Shown here: piece after piece, positions 15,001 to 29,127 of the stretch
How positions within the stretch are numbered: the stretch's first letter is position 1
Layout of the letters: each line of letters opens with the position of its first letter
Source: Alitta virens
Taxonomy: Eukaryota > Annelida > Polychaeta > Phyllodocida > Nereididae
Assembly (NCBI GenBank): GCA_932294295.1
Contig: OW028579.1
Coordinates: 9,236,370 to 9,300,369, forward strand
Length of the DNA stretch: 64,000 nt
Reading direction: 5' to 3'
Program-made: the position numbers and the translations under genes
Notes under the pieces: model-generated
Database searches by the model: none
Seen by the model: only the letters and a program-made list of their open reading frames with translations
What the model was told of the DNA's origin: nothing

Positions 15001-17430
15001 TTGTTGACAGCTTAATGTTGTTGACAGCTTAATGTTGACAGCTTAATGTTGACAGCTTAATGTTGACAGCTTAATGTTAACAGCTTAATGTTGACAGCTC
15101 AATGTTGACAGCTTAATGTTGATAGCTTAATGTTGATAGCTTAATGTTGACAGCTTAATGTTGACAGCTTAATGTCGCCAGCTTAATGTTGTTGACAGCT
15201 TAATGTTGACAGCTTAATGTTGATAGCTTAATGTTGACAGCTTAATGTTGACAGCCTAATGTTGACAGCTTAATGTTGACAGCTTAATGTTGACTGCTTA
15301 ATGTTGTTGCCAGCTTAATGTTGACAGCTTAATGTTGACAGCTTAATGTTGACAGCTTAATGTTGACGATTTAATGTTGATGGCTCAATGTTGACAGCTT
15401 AATGTTGTTGACAGTTTAATGTTGTTGACAGCTTAATGTTGACAGCTTAATGTTGTTGACAGCTTAATGTTGATAGCTTAATGTTGACGGCTTAATGTTG
15501 ACAGCTTAATGTTGACAGCTTAATGTTGACGATTTAATGTTGACGGCTTAATGTTGACAGCTTAATGTTGTTGACAGCTTAATGTTGTTGACAGCTTAAT
15601 GTTGTCGGCTTAATGTTGTTGGCTTAATGTTGACAGCTTAATGTTGACAGCTTAATGTTGACAGCTTAATGTTGACAGCTTAATGTTGACAGCTTAATGT
15701 TGACAGCTTAATGTTATTGACAGCTTAATGTTGTTGACAGCTTAATGTTGTTGACAGCTTAATGTTGACAGCTTAATGTTGACAGCTTAATGTTGCCAGC
15801 TTAATGTTGACAGCTTAATGTTGACAGCTTAATGTTGTCGACAGCTTAATGTTGTTGACAGCTTAATGTTGTTGACAGCTTAAAGTTGACAGCTTAATGT
15901 TGACAGCTTAATGTTGACAGCTTAATGTTGACGATTTAATGTTGACGGCTCAATGTTGATAGCTTAATGTTGTTGACAGCTTAATGTTGTTGACAGCTTA
16001 ATGTTGACAGCTTAATGTTGTTGACAGCTTAATGTTGATAGCTTAATGTTGATAGCTTAATGTTGACAGCTTAATGTTGACAACTTAATGTTGACAGTTT
16101 AATGTTGACAGCTTAATGTTGACAGCTTAATGTTGACGATTTAATGTTGACGGCTCAATGTTGACAGCTTAATGTTGTTGACAGCTTAATGTTGACAGCT
16201 TAATGTTGTTGACAGCTTAATGTTGATAGCTTAATGTCGACAGCTTAATGTTGACAGTTTAATGTTGACAGTTTAATGTTGACAGCTTAATGTTGACAGC
16301 TTGATGTTGACAGCTTGATGTTGACAGCTTGATGTTGACAGCTTAATGTTGATAGCTTAATGTCGACAGCTTAATGTTGACAGCTTAATGTCGCCAGCTT
16401 AATGTTGCCAGCTTAATGTTGGCAGCTTAATGTTGATGGCTTAATGTTGACAGCTTAATGTTGACAGCTTAATGTTGACAGCTTAATGTTGACAGGTTAA
16501 TGTTGACAGCTTAATGTTGACAGCTTAATGTTGACGATTTAATGTTGACGGCTCAATTTTGACAGCTGAATATTGTTGACAGCTTAATGTTGTTGACAGC
16601 TTAATGTTGACAGCTTAATATTGTTGACAGCTTAATGTTGTTGACAGCTTAATGTTGTTGACAGCTTAATGTTGTTGACAGCTTAATGTTGACAGCTTAA
16701 TGTTGACAGCTTAATGTTGACAGCTTAATGTTGACAGCTTAATGTTGACAGCTTAATGTTGTTGACAGCTTAATGTTGATAGCTTAATGTTGATAGCTTA
16801 ATGTTGACAGCTTAATGTTGACAGCTTAATGTTGACAGTTTAATGTTGACAGCTTAATGTTGACAGCTTAATGTCGCCAGCTTAATGTTGCCAGCTTAAT
16901 GTTGACAGCTTAATGTTGATAGCTTAATGTTGACAGCTTAATGTTGACAGCCTAATGTTGACAGCTTAATGTTGACAGCTTAATGTTGACTGCTTAATGT
17001 TGTTGCCAGCTTAATGTTGACAGCTTAATGTTGACAGCTTAATGTTGACAGCTTAATGTTGACGATTTAATGTTGATGGCTCAATGTTGACAGCTTAATG
17101 TTGTTGACAGTTTAATGTTGTTGACAGCTTAATGTTGACAGCTTAATGTTGTTGACAGCTTAATGTTGATAGCTTAATGTTGACGGCTTAATGTTGACAG
17201 CTTAATGTTGACAGCTTAATGTTGACGATTTAATGTTGACGGCTTAATGTTGACAGCTTAATGTTGTTGACAGCTTAATGTTGTTGACAGCTTAATGTTG
17301 TTGGCTTAATGTTGTTGGCTTAATATTGACAGCTTAATGTTGACAGCTTAATGTTGACAGCTTAATGTTGACAGCTTAATGTTGACAGCTTAATGTTAAC
17401 AGCTTAATGTTGACAGCTTAATGTAAACAG
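12028..17430. repeat. Left copy of an ~11.8-kb-offset segmental duplication
   Basis: This stretch is repeated at 23867-29127. Shared rare marks include the 13-bp unit at 13925/25747, the atagcttgatgtcgac variant near 14755/26569, gttaac at 15076/26885, cttaaag at about 14286/26094 and 15880/27690, and gtaaac at 17423/29120. Offsets of 11,808-11,839 bp hold to about 16873. They then drop to 11,697 bp because the right copy lacks 115 bp. That these marks agree in order over more than 5 kb shows block copying rather than chance. Confidence 0.8.
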
Positions 17431-18820
17431 CTTAATGTTGACAGCTTAATGTTGACAGCTTAATGTTGACGATTTAATGTTGACAGCTTAATGTTGACAG
17501 CTTAATGTTGTTGACAGCTTAATGTTGTTGACAGCTTAATGTTGTTGGCTTAATGTTGTTGGCTTAATGTTGACAGCTTAATGTTGACAGCTTAATGTTG
17601 ACAGCTTAATGTTGACAGCTTAATGTTGTTGACAGCTTAATGTTGTTGACAGCTTTATGTTGACAGCTTAATGTTGACAGCTTAATGTTGACAGCTTAAT
17701 GTTGAAAGCTTAATGTTGACAGCTTAATGTTGACAGCTTAATGTTGACAGCTTAATGTTGACAGCTTAATGTTGACAGTTTAATGTTGACAGCTTAATGT
17801 TGACAGCTTAATGTCGCCAGCTTAATGTTGCCAGCTTAATGTTGACAGCTTAATGTTGATAGCTTAATGTTGACAGCTTAATGTTGACAGCCTAATGTTG
17901 ACAGCTTAATGTTGACAGCTTAATGTTGACTGCCTAATGTTGTTGCCAGCTTAATGTTGACAGCTTAATGTTGACAGCTTAATGTTGACAGCTTAATGTT
18001 GACGATTTAATGTTGATGGCTCAATGTTGACAGCTTAATGTTGTTGACAGTTTAATGTTGTTGACAGCTTAATGTTGACAGCTTAATGTTGTTGACAGCA
18101 TAATGTTGACAGCTTAATGTTGACGATTTAATGTTGACGGCTTAATGTTGACAGCTTAATGTTGTTGACAGCTTAATGTTGTTGACAGCTTAATGTTGTT
18201 GGCTTAATGTTGTTGGCTTAATATTGACAGCTTAATGTTGACAGCTTAATGTTGACAGCTTAATGTTGACAGCTTAATGTTGACAGCTTAATGTTAACAG
18301 CTTAATGTTGACAGCTTAATGTAAACAGCTTAATGTTGACAGCTTAATGTTGACAGCTTAATGTTGACGATTTAATGTTGACAGCTTAATGTTGACAGCT
18401 TAATGTTGTTGACAGCTTAATGTTGTTGACAGCTTAATGTTGTTGGCTTAATGTTGTTGGCTTAATGTTGACAGCTTAATGTTGACAGCTTAATGTTGAC
18501 AGCTTAATGTTGACAGCTTAATGTTGTTGACAGCTTAATGTTGTTGACAGCTTTATGTTGACAGCTTAATGTTGACAGCTTAATGTTGACAGCTTAATGT
18601 TGAAAGCTTAATGTTGACAGCTTAATGTTGACAGCTTAATGTTGACAGCTTAATGTTGACAGCTTAATGTTGACAGTTTAATGTTGACAGCTTAATGTTG
18701 ACAGCTTAATGTCGCCAGCTTAATGTTGCCAGCTTAATGTTGACAGCTTAATGTTGATAGCTTAATGTTGACAGCTTAATGTTGACAGCCTAATGTTGAC
18801 AGCTTAATGTTGACAGCTTA
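17322..18820. repeat. 898-bp tandem duplication carrying the gtaaac module
   Basis: The combination aatattg, then gttaac, then gtaaac is seen at 17322-17428 and again at 18220-18326, an exact shift of 898 bp. It is followed in both copies by the gaaagc unit and the same order of units. The module recurs at 29120 and 31447, so four copies exist in the window. Confidence 0.75.
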
Positions 18821-20443
18821 ATGTTGACTGCCTAATGTTGTTGCCAGCTTAATGTTGACAGCTTAATGTTGACAGCTTAATGTTGACAGCTTAATGTTGA
18901 CGATTTAATGTTGATGGCTCAATGTTGACAGCTTAATGTTGTTGACAGTTTAATGTTGTTGACAGCTTAATGTTGACAGCTTAATGTTGTTGACAGCATA
19001 ATGTTGATAGCTTAATGTTGACGGCTTAATGTTGAGAGCTTAATGTTGTTGACAGCTTAATGTTGTTGACAGCCTAATGTTGTTGGCTTAATGTTGTTGG
19101 CTTAATGTTGACAGCTAATGTTGACAGCTTAATGTTGACAGCTTAATGTTGACAGCTCAATGTTGACAGCTTAATGTTGACAGCTTAATGTTGACAGCTT
19201 AATGTTGACAGCTTAATGTTGACAGCTTAATGTTGACAGCTTAATGTTATTGACAGCTTAATGTTGTTGACAGCTTAATGTTGTTGACAGCTTAATGTTG
19301 ACAGCTTAATGTTGACAGCTTAATGTTGCCAGCTTAATGTTGACAGCTTAATGTTGACAGCTTAATGTTGTCGACAGCTTAATGTTGACAGCTTAATGTT
19401 GTCGACAGCTTAATGTTGTTGACAGCTTAATGTTGTTGACAGCTTAAAGTTGACAGCTTAATGTTGACAGCTTAATGTTGACAGCTTAATGTTGACGATT
19501 TAATGTTGACGGCTCAATGTTGATAGCTTAATGTTGTTGACAGCTTAATGTTGTTGACAGCTTAATGTTGACAGCTTAATGTTGTTGACAGCTTAATGTT
19601 GATAGCTTAATGTTGACAGCTTAATGTTGACAACTTAATGTTGACAGTTTAATGTTGACAGCTTAATGTTGACAGCTTAATGTTGACGATTTAATGTTGA
19701 CGGCTCAATGTTGACAGCTTAATGTTGTTGACAGCTTAATGTTGACAGCTTAATGTTGTTGACAGCTTAATGTTGATAGCTTAATGTCGACAGCTTAATG
19801 TTGACAGTTTAATGTTGACAGTTTAATGTTGACAGCTTAATGTTGACAGCTTAATGTTGACAGCTTAATGTTGACAGCTTGATGATGACAGCTTGATGTT
19901 GACAGCTTAATGTTGATAGCTTAATGTCGACAGCTTAATGTCGACAGCTTAATGTCGCCAGCTTAATGTTGCAAGCTTAATGTTGACAGCTTAATGTTGA
20001 TGGCTTAATGTTGACAGCTTAATGTTGACAGCTTAATGTTGACAGCTTAATGTTGACGATTTAATGTTGACGGCTCAATTTTGACAGCTGAATATTGTTG
20101 ACAGCTTAATGTTGTTGACAGCTTAATGTTGACAGCTTAATATTGTTGACAGCTTAATGTTGTTGACAGCTTAATGTTGTTGACAGCTTAATGTTGACAG
20201 CTTAATGTTGACAGCTTAATGTTGACAGCTTAATGTTGACAGCTTAATGTTGACAGCTCAATGTTGACAGCTTAATGTTGATAGCTTAATGTTGATAGCT
20301 TAATGTTGACAGCTTAATGTTGACAGCTTAATGTCGCCAGCTTAATGTTGCCAGCTTAATGTTGACAGCTTAATGTTGATAGCTTAATGTTGACAGCTTA
20401 ATGTTGACAGCCTAATGTTGACAGCTTAATGTTGACAGCTTAA
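18215..20443. repeat. Left copy of an ~13.1-kb-offset segmental duplication
   Basis: It matches about 31341-33555. Shared marks are aatattg (18220/31346), gtaaac (18321/31447), the gttgagagc unit (19034/32146, the only two in the array), the 13-bp unit (19111/32223) and cttaaag (about 19443/32556). The offset is 13,126 bp at the start and 13,112 bp later, meaning a net loss of one 14-bp unit. Similarity ends near 20443, where this copy continues with an acagttt unit and the other with gactgc. Confidence 0.78.
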
Positions 20444-23400
20444 TGTTGACAGCTTAATGTTGACAGTTTAATGTTGACAGCTTAATGTTGACAGCTTAAT
20501 GTTGACAGCTTAATGTTGACGATTTAATGTTGATGGCTCAATGTTGACAGCTTAATGTTGTTGACAGTTTAATGTTGTTGACAGCTTAATGTTGACAGCT
20601 TAATGTTGACAGCCTAATGTTGATAGCTTAATGTTGACAGCTTAATGTTGATAGCTTAATGTTGATAGCTTAATGTTGACAGCTTAATGTTGACAGCTTA
20701 ATGTTGACAGTTTAATGTTGACAGCTTAATGTTGACAGCTTAATGTCGCCAGCTTAATGTTGACAGCTTAATGTTGCCAGCTTAATGTTGACAGCTTAAT
20801 GTTGACAGCTTAATGTTGTCGACAGCTTAATGTTGACAGCTTAATGTTGTCGACAGCTTAATGTTGTTGACAGCTTAATGTTGTTGACAGCTTAAAGTTG
20901 ACAGCTTAATGTTGACAGCTTAATGTTGACAGCTTAATGTTGACGATTTAATGTTGACGGCTCAATGTTGATAGCTTAATGTTGTTGACAGCTTAATGTT
21001 GTTGACAGCTTAATGTTGACAGCTTAATGTTGTTGACAGCTTAATGTTGATAGCTTAATGTTGACAGCTTAATGTTGACAACTTAATGTTGACAGTTTAA
21101 TGTTGACAGCTTAATGTTGACAGCTTAATGTTGACGATTTAATGTTGACGGCTCAATGTTGACAGCTTAATGTTGTTGACAGCTTAATGTTGACAGCTTA
21201 ATGTTGTTGACAGCTTAATGTTGATAGCTTAATGTCGACAGCTTAATGTTGACAGTTTAATGTTGACAGTTTAATGTTGACAGCTTAATGTTGACAGCTT
21301 AATGTTGACAGCTTAATGTTGACAGCTTGATGATGACAGCTTGATGTTGACAGCTTAATGTTGATAGCTTAATGTCGACAGCTTAATGTCGACAGCTTAA
21401 TGTCGCCAGCTTAATGTTGCAAGCTTAATGTTGACAGCTTAATGTTGATGGCTTAATGTTGACAGCTTAATGTTGACAGCTTAATGTTGACAGCTTAATG
21501 TTGACGATTTAATGTTGACGGCTCAATTTTGACAGCTGAATATTGTTGACAGCTTAATGTTGTTGACAGCTTAATGTTGACAGCTTAATATTGTTGACAG
21601 CTTAATGTTGTTGACAGCTTAATGTTGTTGACAGCTTAATGTTGACAGCTTAATATTGACAGCTTAATGTTGACAGCTTAATGTTGACAGCTTAATGTTG
21701 ACAGCTCAATGTTGACAGCTTAATGTTGATAGCTTAATGTTGATAGCTTAATGTTGACAGCTTAATGTTGACAGCTTAATGTCGCCAGCTTAATGTTGCC
21801 AGCTTAATGTTGACAGCTTAATGTTGATAGCTTAATGTTGACAGCTTAATGTTGACAGCCTAATGTTGACAGCTTAATGTTGACAGCTTAATGTTGACTG
21901 CTTAATGTTGTTGCCAGCTTAATGTTGACAGCTTAATGTTGACAGCTTAATGTTGACAGCTTAATGTTGACGATTTAATGTTGATGGCTCAATGTTGACA
22001 GCTTAATGTTGTTGACAGTTTAATGTTGTTGACAGCTTAATGTTGACAGCTTAATGTTGTTGACAGCTTAATGTTGATAGCTTAATGTTGACGGCTTAAT
22101 GTTGACAGCTTAATGTTGTTGACAGCTTAATGTTGTTGACAGCCTAATGTTGTTGGCTTAATGTTGACAGCTTAATGTTGACAGCTTAATGTTGACAGCT
22201 TAATGTTGACAGCTTAATGTTGACAGCTTAATGTTGACAGCTTAATGTTGACAGCTTAATGTTATTGACAGCTTAATGTTGTTGACAGCTTAATGTTGTT
22301 GACAGCTTAATGTTGACAGCTTAATGTTGACAGCTTAATGTTGCCAGCTTAATGTTGACAGCTTAATGTTGACAGCTTAATGTTGTCGACAGCTTAATGT
22401 TGACAGCTTAATGTTGTCGACAGCTTAATGTTGTTGACAGCTTAATGTTGTTGACAGCTTAAAGTTGACAGCTTAATGTTGACAGCTTAATGTTGACAGC
22501 TTAATGTTGACGATTTAATGTTGACGGCTCAATGTTGATAGCTTAATGTTGTTGACAGCTTAATGTTGTTGACAGCTTAATGTTGACAGCTTAATGTTGT
22601 TGACAGCTTAATGTTGACAGCTTAATGTTGACAGCTTAATGTTGATAGCTTAATGTTGATAGCTTTATGTTGACAGCTTAATGTTGACAACTTAATGTTG
22701 ACAGTTTAATGTTGACAGCTTAATGTTGACAGCTTAATGTTGACGATTTAATGTTGACGGCTCAATGTTGACAGCTTAATGTTGTTGACAGCTTAATGTT
22801 GACAGCTTAATGTTGTTGACAGCTTAATGTTGATAGCTTAATGTCGACAGCTTAATGTTGACAGTTTAATGTTGACAGTTTAATGTTGACAGCTTAATGT
22901 TGACAGCTTAATGTTGACAGCTTGATGTTGACAGCTTGATGATGACAGCTTGATGTTGACAGATTAATGTTGATAGCTTAATGTCGACAGCTTAATGTCG
23001 ACAGCTTAATGTCGCCAGCTTAATGTTGCAAGCTTAATGTTGACAGCTTAATGTTGATGGCTTAATGTTGACAGCTTAATGTTGACAGCTTAATGTTGAC
23101 AGCTTAATGTTGACGATTTAATGTTGACGGCTCAATTTTGACAGCTGAATGTTGACAGTTTAATGTTGACAGCTTAATGTTGACAGCTTAATGTCGCCAG
23201 CTTGATGTTGCCAGCTTAATGTTGACAGCTTAATGTTGATAGCTTAATGTTGACAGCTTAATGTTGACAGCCTAATGTTGACAGCTTAATGTTGACAGCT
23301 TAATGTTGACTGCCTAATGTTGTTGCCAGCTTAATGTTGACAGCTTAATGTTGACAGCTTAATGTTGACGATTTAATGTTGATGGCTCAATGTTGACAGC

Positions 23401-23866
23401 TTAATGTTGTTGACAGTTTAATGTTGTTGACAGCTTAATGTTGACAGCTTAATGTTGTTGACAGCTTAATGTTGATAGCTTAATGTTGACGGCTTAATGT
23501 TGACAGCTTAATGTTGTTGACAGCTTAATGTTGTTGACAGCCTAATGTTGTTGACTTAATGTTGTTGGCTTAATGTTGACAGCTTAATGTTGACAGCTTA
23601 ATGTTGACAGCTTAATGTTGACAGCTTAATGTTGACAGCTTAATGTTGACAGCTTAATGTTGACAGCTTAATGTTGACAGCTTAATGTTATTGACAGCTT
23701 AATGTTGTTGACAGCTTAATGTTGTTGACAGCTTAATGTTGACAGCTTAATGTTGACTGCTTAATGTTGCCAGCTTAATGTTGACAGCTTAATGTTGACA
23801 GCTTAATGTTGTCGACAGCTTAATGTTGACAGCTTAATGTTGTTGACAGCTTAATGTTGTTGACAG

Positions 23867-26800
23867 CTTAAAGTTGACAGCTTAATGTTGACAGCTTAAT
23901 GTTGACAGCTTAATGTTGACGATTTAATGTTGACGGCTCAATGTTGATAGCTTAATGTTGTTGACAGCTTAATGTTGTTGACAGCTTAATGTTGACAGCT
24001 TAATGTTGTTGACAGCTTAATGTTGACAGCTTAATGTTGTTGACAGCTTAATGTTGATAGCTTAATGTTGATAGCTTAATGTTGACAGCTTAATGTTGAC
24101 AACTTAATGTTGACAGTTTAATGTTGACAGCTTAATGTTGACAGCTTAATGTTGACGATTTAATGTTGACGGCTCAATGTTGACAGCTTAATGTTGTTGA
24201 CAGCTTAATGTTGACAGCTTAATGTTGTTGACAGCTTAATGTTGACAGCTTAATGTTGACGATTTAATGTTGACGGCTCAATTTTGACAGCTGAATATTG
24301 TTGACAGCTTAATGTTGTTGACAGCTTAATGTTGACAGCTTAATATTGTTGACAGCTTAATGTTGTTGACAGCTTAATGTTGACAGCTTAATGTTGACAG
24401 CTTAATGTTGACAGCTTAATGTTGACAGCTTAATGTTGACAGCTTAATGTTGATAGCTTAATGTTGACAGCTTAATGTTGATAGCTTAATGTTGATAGCT
24501 TAATGTTGACAGCTTAATGTTGACAGCTTAATGTCGCCAGCTTAATGTTGCCAGCTTAATGTTGACAGCTTAATGTTGATAGCTTAATGTTGACAGCTTA
24601 ATGTTGACAGCCTAATGTTGACAGCTTAATGTTGACAGCTTAATGTTGACTGCTTAATGTTGTCGCCAGCTTAATGTTGACAGCTTAATGTTGACAGCTT
24701 AATGTTGACAGCTTAATGTTGACGATTTAATGTTGATGGCTCAATGTTGACAGCTTAATGTTGTTGACAGTTTAATGTTGTTGACAGCTTAATGTTGACA
24801 GCTTAATGTTGTTGACAGCTTAATGTTGATAGCTTAATGTTGACGGCTTAATGTTGACAGCTTAATGTTGTTGACAGCTTAATGTTGTTGACAGCCTAAT
24901 GTTGTTGGCTTAATGTTGTTGGCTTAATGTTGACAGCTTAATGTTGACAGCTTAATGTTGACAGCTTAATGTTGACAGCTTAATGTTGACGATTTAATGT
25001 TGACGGCTTAATGTTGACAGCTTAATGTTGTTGACAGCTTAATGTTGTTGACAGCTTAATGTTGTTGGCTTAATGTTGTTGGCTTAATGTTGACAGCTTA
25101 ATGTTGACAGCTTAATGTTGACAGCTTAATGTTGACAGCTTAATGTTGACAGCTTAATGTTGTTGACAGCTTAATGTTGTTGACAGCTTTATGTTGACAG
25201 CTTAATGTTGACAGCTTAATGTTGACAGCTTAATGTTGAAAGCTTAATGTTGACAGCTTAATGTTGACAGCTTAATGTTGACAGCTTAATGTTGACAGCT
25301 TAATGTTGACAGTTTAATGTTGACAGCTTAATGTTGACAGCTTAATGTCGTCAGCTTAATGTTGCCAGCTTAATGTTGACAGCTTAATGTTGATAGCTTA
25401 ATGTTGACAGCTTAATGTTGACAGCCTAATGTTGACAGCTTAATGTTGACAGCTTAATGTTGACTGCCTAATGTTGTTGCCAGCTTAATGTTGACAGCTT
25501 AATGTTGACAGCTTAATGTTGACAGCTTAATGTTGACGATTTAATGTTGATGGCTCAATGTTGACAGCTTAATGTTGTTGACAGTTTAATGTTGTTGACA
25601 GCTTAATGTTGACAGCTTAATGTTGTTGACAGCTTAATGTTGATAGCTTAATGTTGACGGCTTAATGTTGACAGCTTAATGTTGTTGACAGCTTAATGTT
25701 GTTGACAGCCTAATGTTGTTGGCTTAATGTTGTTGGCTTAATGTTGACAGCTAATGTTGACAGCTTAATGTTGACAGCTTAATGTTGACAGCTCAATGTT
25801 GACAGCTTAATGTTGACAGCTTAATGTTGACAGCTTAATGTTGACAGCTTAATGTTGACAGCTTAATGTTGACAGCTTAATGTTGACAGCTTAATGTTAT
25901 TGACAGCTTAATGTTGTTGACAGCTTAATGTTGTTGACAGCTTAATGTTGATAGCTTAATGTTGACAGCTTAATGTTGCCAGCTTAATGTTGACAGCTTA
26001 ATGTTGACAGCTTAATGTTGTCGACAGCTTAATGTTGACAGCTTAATGTTGTCGACAGCTTAATGTTGTTGACAGCTTAATGTTGTTGACAGCTTAAAGT
26101 TGACAGCTTAATGTTGACAGCTTAATGTTGACAGCTTAATGTTGACGATTTAATGTTGACGGCTCAATGTTGATAGCTTAATGTTGTTGACAGCTTAATG
26201 TTGTTGACAGCTTAATGTTGACAGCTTAATGTTGTTGACAGCTTAATGTTGATAGCTTAATGTTGACAGCTTAATGTTGACAACTTAATGTTGACAGTTT
26301 AATGTTGACAGCTTAATGTTGACAGCTTAATGTTGACGATTTAATGTTGACGGCTCAATGTTGACAGCTTAATGTTGTTGACAGCTTAATGTTGACAGCT
26401 TAATGTTGTTGACAGCTTAATGTTGATAGCTTAATGTCGACAGCTTAATGTTGACAGTTTAATGTTGACAGTTTAATGTTGACAGCTTAATGTTGACAGC
26501 TTAATGTTGACAGCTTAATGTTGACAGCTTGATGATGACAGCTTGATGTTGACAGCTTAATGTTGATAGCTTGATGTCGACAGCTTAATGTCGACAGCTT
26601 AATGTCGCCAGCTTAATGTTGCAAGCTTAATGTTGACAGCTTAATGTTGATGGCTTAATGTTGACAGCTTAATGTTGACAGCTTAATGTTGACAGCTTAA
26701 TGTTGACGATTTAATGTTGACGGCTCAATTTTGACAGCTGAATATTGTTGACAGCTTAATGTTGTTGACAGCTTAATGTTGACAGCTTAATATTGTTGAC

Positions 26801-29127
26801 AGCTTAATGTTGTTGACAGCTTAATGTTGTTGACAGCTTAATGTTGACAGCTTAATGTTGACAGCTTAATGTTGACAGCTTAATGTTAACAGCTTAATGT
26901 TGACAGCTCAATGTTGACAGCTTAATGTTGATAGCTTAATGTTGATAGCTTAATGTTGACAGCTTAATGTTGACAGCTTAATGTCGCCAGCTTAATGTTG
27001 TTGACAGCTTAATGTTGACAGCTTAATGTTGATAGCTTAATGTTGACAGCTTAATGTTGACAGCCTAATGTTGACAGCTTAATGTTGACAGCTTAATGTT
27101 GACTGCTTAATGTTGTTGCCAGCTTAATGTTGACAGCTTAATGTTGACAGCTTAATGTTGACAGCTTAATGTTGACGATTTAATGTTGATGGCTCAATGT
27201 TGACAGCTTAATGTTGTTGACAGTTTAATGTTGTTGACAGCTTAATGTTGACAGCTTAATGTTGTTGACAGCTTAATGTTGATAGCTTAATGTTGACGGC
27301 TTAATGTTGACAGCTTAATGTTGACAGCTTAATGTTGACGATTTAATGTTGACGGCTTAATGTTGACAGCTTAATGTTGTTGACAGCTTAATGTTGTTGA
27401 CAGCTTAATGTTGTTGACAGCTTAATGTTGTCGGCTTAATGTTGTTGGCTTAATGTTGACAGCTTAATGTTGACAGCTTAATGTTGACAGCTTAATGTTG
27501 ACAGCTTAATGTTGACAGCTTAATGTTATTGACAGCTTAATGTTGTTGACAGCTTAATGTTGTTGACAGCTTAATGTTGACAGCTTAATGTTGACAGCTT
27601 AATGTTGCCAGCTTAATGTTGACAGCTTAATGTTGACAGCTTAATGTTGTCGACAGCTTAATGTTGTTGACAGCTTAATGTTGTTGACAGCTTAAAGTTG
27701 ACAGCTTAATGTTGACAGCTTAATGTTGACAGCTTAATGTTGACGATTTAATGTTGACGGCTCAATGTTGATAGCTTAATGTTGTTGACAGCTTAATGTT
27801 GTTGACAGCTTAATGTTGACAGCTTAATGTTGTTGACAGCTTAATGTTGATAGCTTAATGTTGATAGCTTAATGTTGACAGCTTAATGTTGACAACTTAA
27901 TGTTGGCAGTTTAATGTTGACAGCTTAATGTTGACAGCTTAATGTTGACGATTTAATGTTGACGGCTCAATGTTGACAGCTTAATGTTGTTGACAGCTTA
28001 ATGTTGACAGCTTAATGTTGTTGACAGCTTAATGTTGATAGCTTAATGTCGACAGCTTAATGTTGACAGTTTAATGTTGACAGTTTAATGTTGACAGCTT
28101 AATGTTGACAGCTTGATGTTGACAGCTTGATGTTGACAGCTTGATGTTGACAGCTTAATGTTGATAGCTTAATGTCGACAGCTTAATGTTGACAGCTTAA
28201 TGTCGCCAGCTTAATGTTGCCAGCTTAATGTTGGCAGCTTAATGTTGATGGCTTAATGTTGACAGCTTAATGTTGACAGCTTAATGTTGACAGCTTAATG
28301 TTGACAGGTTAATGTTGACAGCTTAATGTTGACAGCTTAATGTTGACGATTTAATGTTGACGGCTCAATTTTGACAGCTGAATATTGTTGACAGCTTAAT
28401 GTTGTTGACAGCCTAATGTTGACAGCTTAATATTGTTGACAGCTTAATGTTGTTGACAGCTTAATGTTGTTGACAGCTTAATGTTGTTGACAGCTTAATG
28501 TTGACAGCTTAATGTTGACAGCTTAATGTTGACAGCTTAATGTTGACAGCTTAATGTTGACAGCTTAATGTTGTTGACAGCTTAATGTTGATAGCTTAAT
28601 GTTGATAGCTTAATGTTGACAGCTTAATGTTGACAGCTTAATGTTGACAGTTTAATGTTGACAGCTTAATGTTGACAGCTTAATGTCGCCAGCTTAATGT
28701 TGCCAGCTTAATGTTGACAGCTTAATGTTGACAGCTTAATGTTGACAGCTTAATGTTGACGATTTAATGTTGATGGCTCAATGTTGACAGCTTAATGTTG
28801 TTGACAGTTTAATGTTGTTGACAGCTTAATGTTGACAGCTTAATGTTGTTGACAGCTTAATGTTGATAGCTTAATGTTGACGGCTTAATGTTGACAGCTT
28901 AATGTTGACAGCTTAATGTTGACGATTTAATGTTGACGGCTTAATGTTGACAGCTTAATGTTGTTGACAGCTTAATGTTGTTGACAGCTTAATGTTGTTG
29001 GCTTAATGTTGTTGGCTTAATATTGACAGCTTAATGTTGACAGCTTAATGTTGACAGCTTAATGTTGACAGCTTAATGTTGACAGCTTAATGTTAACAGC
29101 TTAATGTTGACAGCTTAATGTAAACAG
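23867..29127. repeat. Right copy of the ~11.8-kb-offset duplication
   Basis: Partner of 12028-17430. The main structural difference is the absence of 115 bp (seven 14-bp units plus one 17-bp unit by arithmetic) just after about 28710. The left copy has an atagc unit and a gactgc / gttgttgcc pair there. The loss is a whole number of units, as expected from unequal exchange or slippage in register. Confidence 0.78.
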
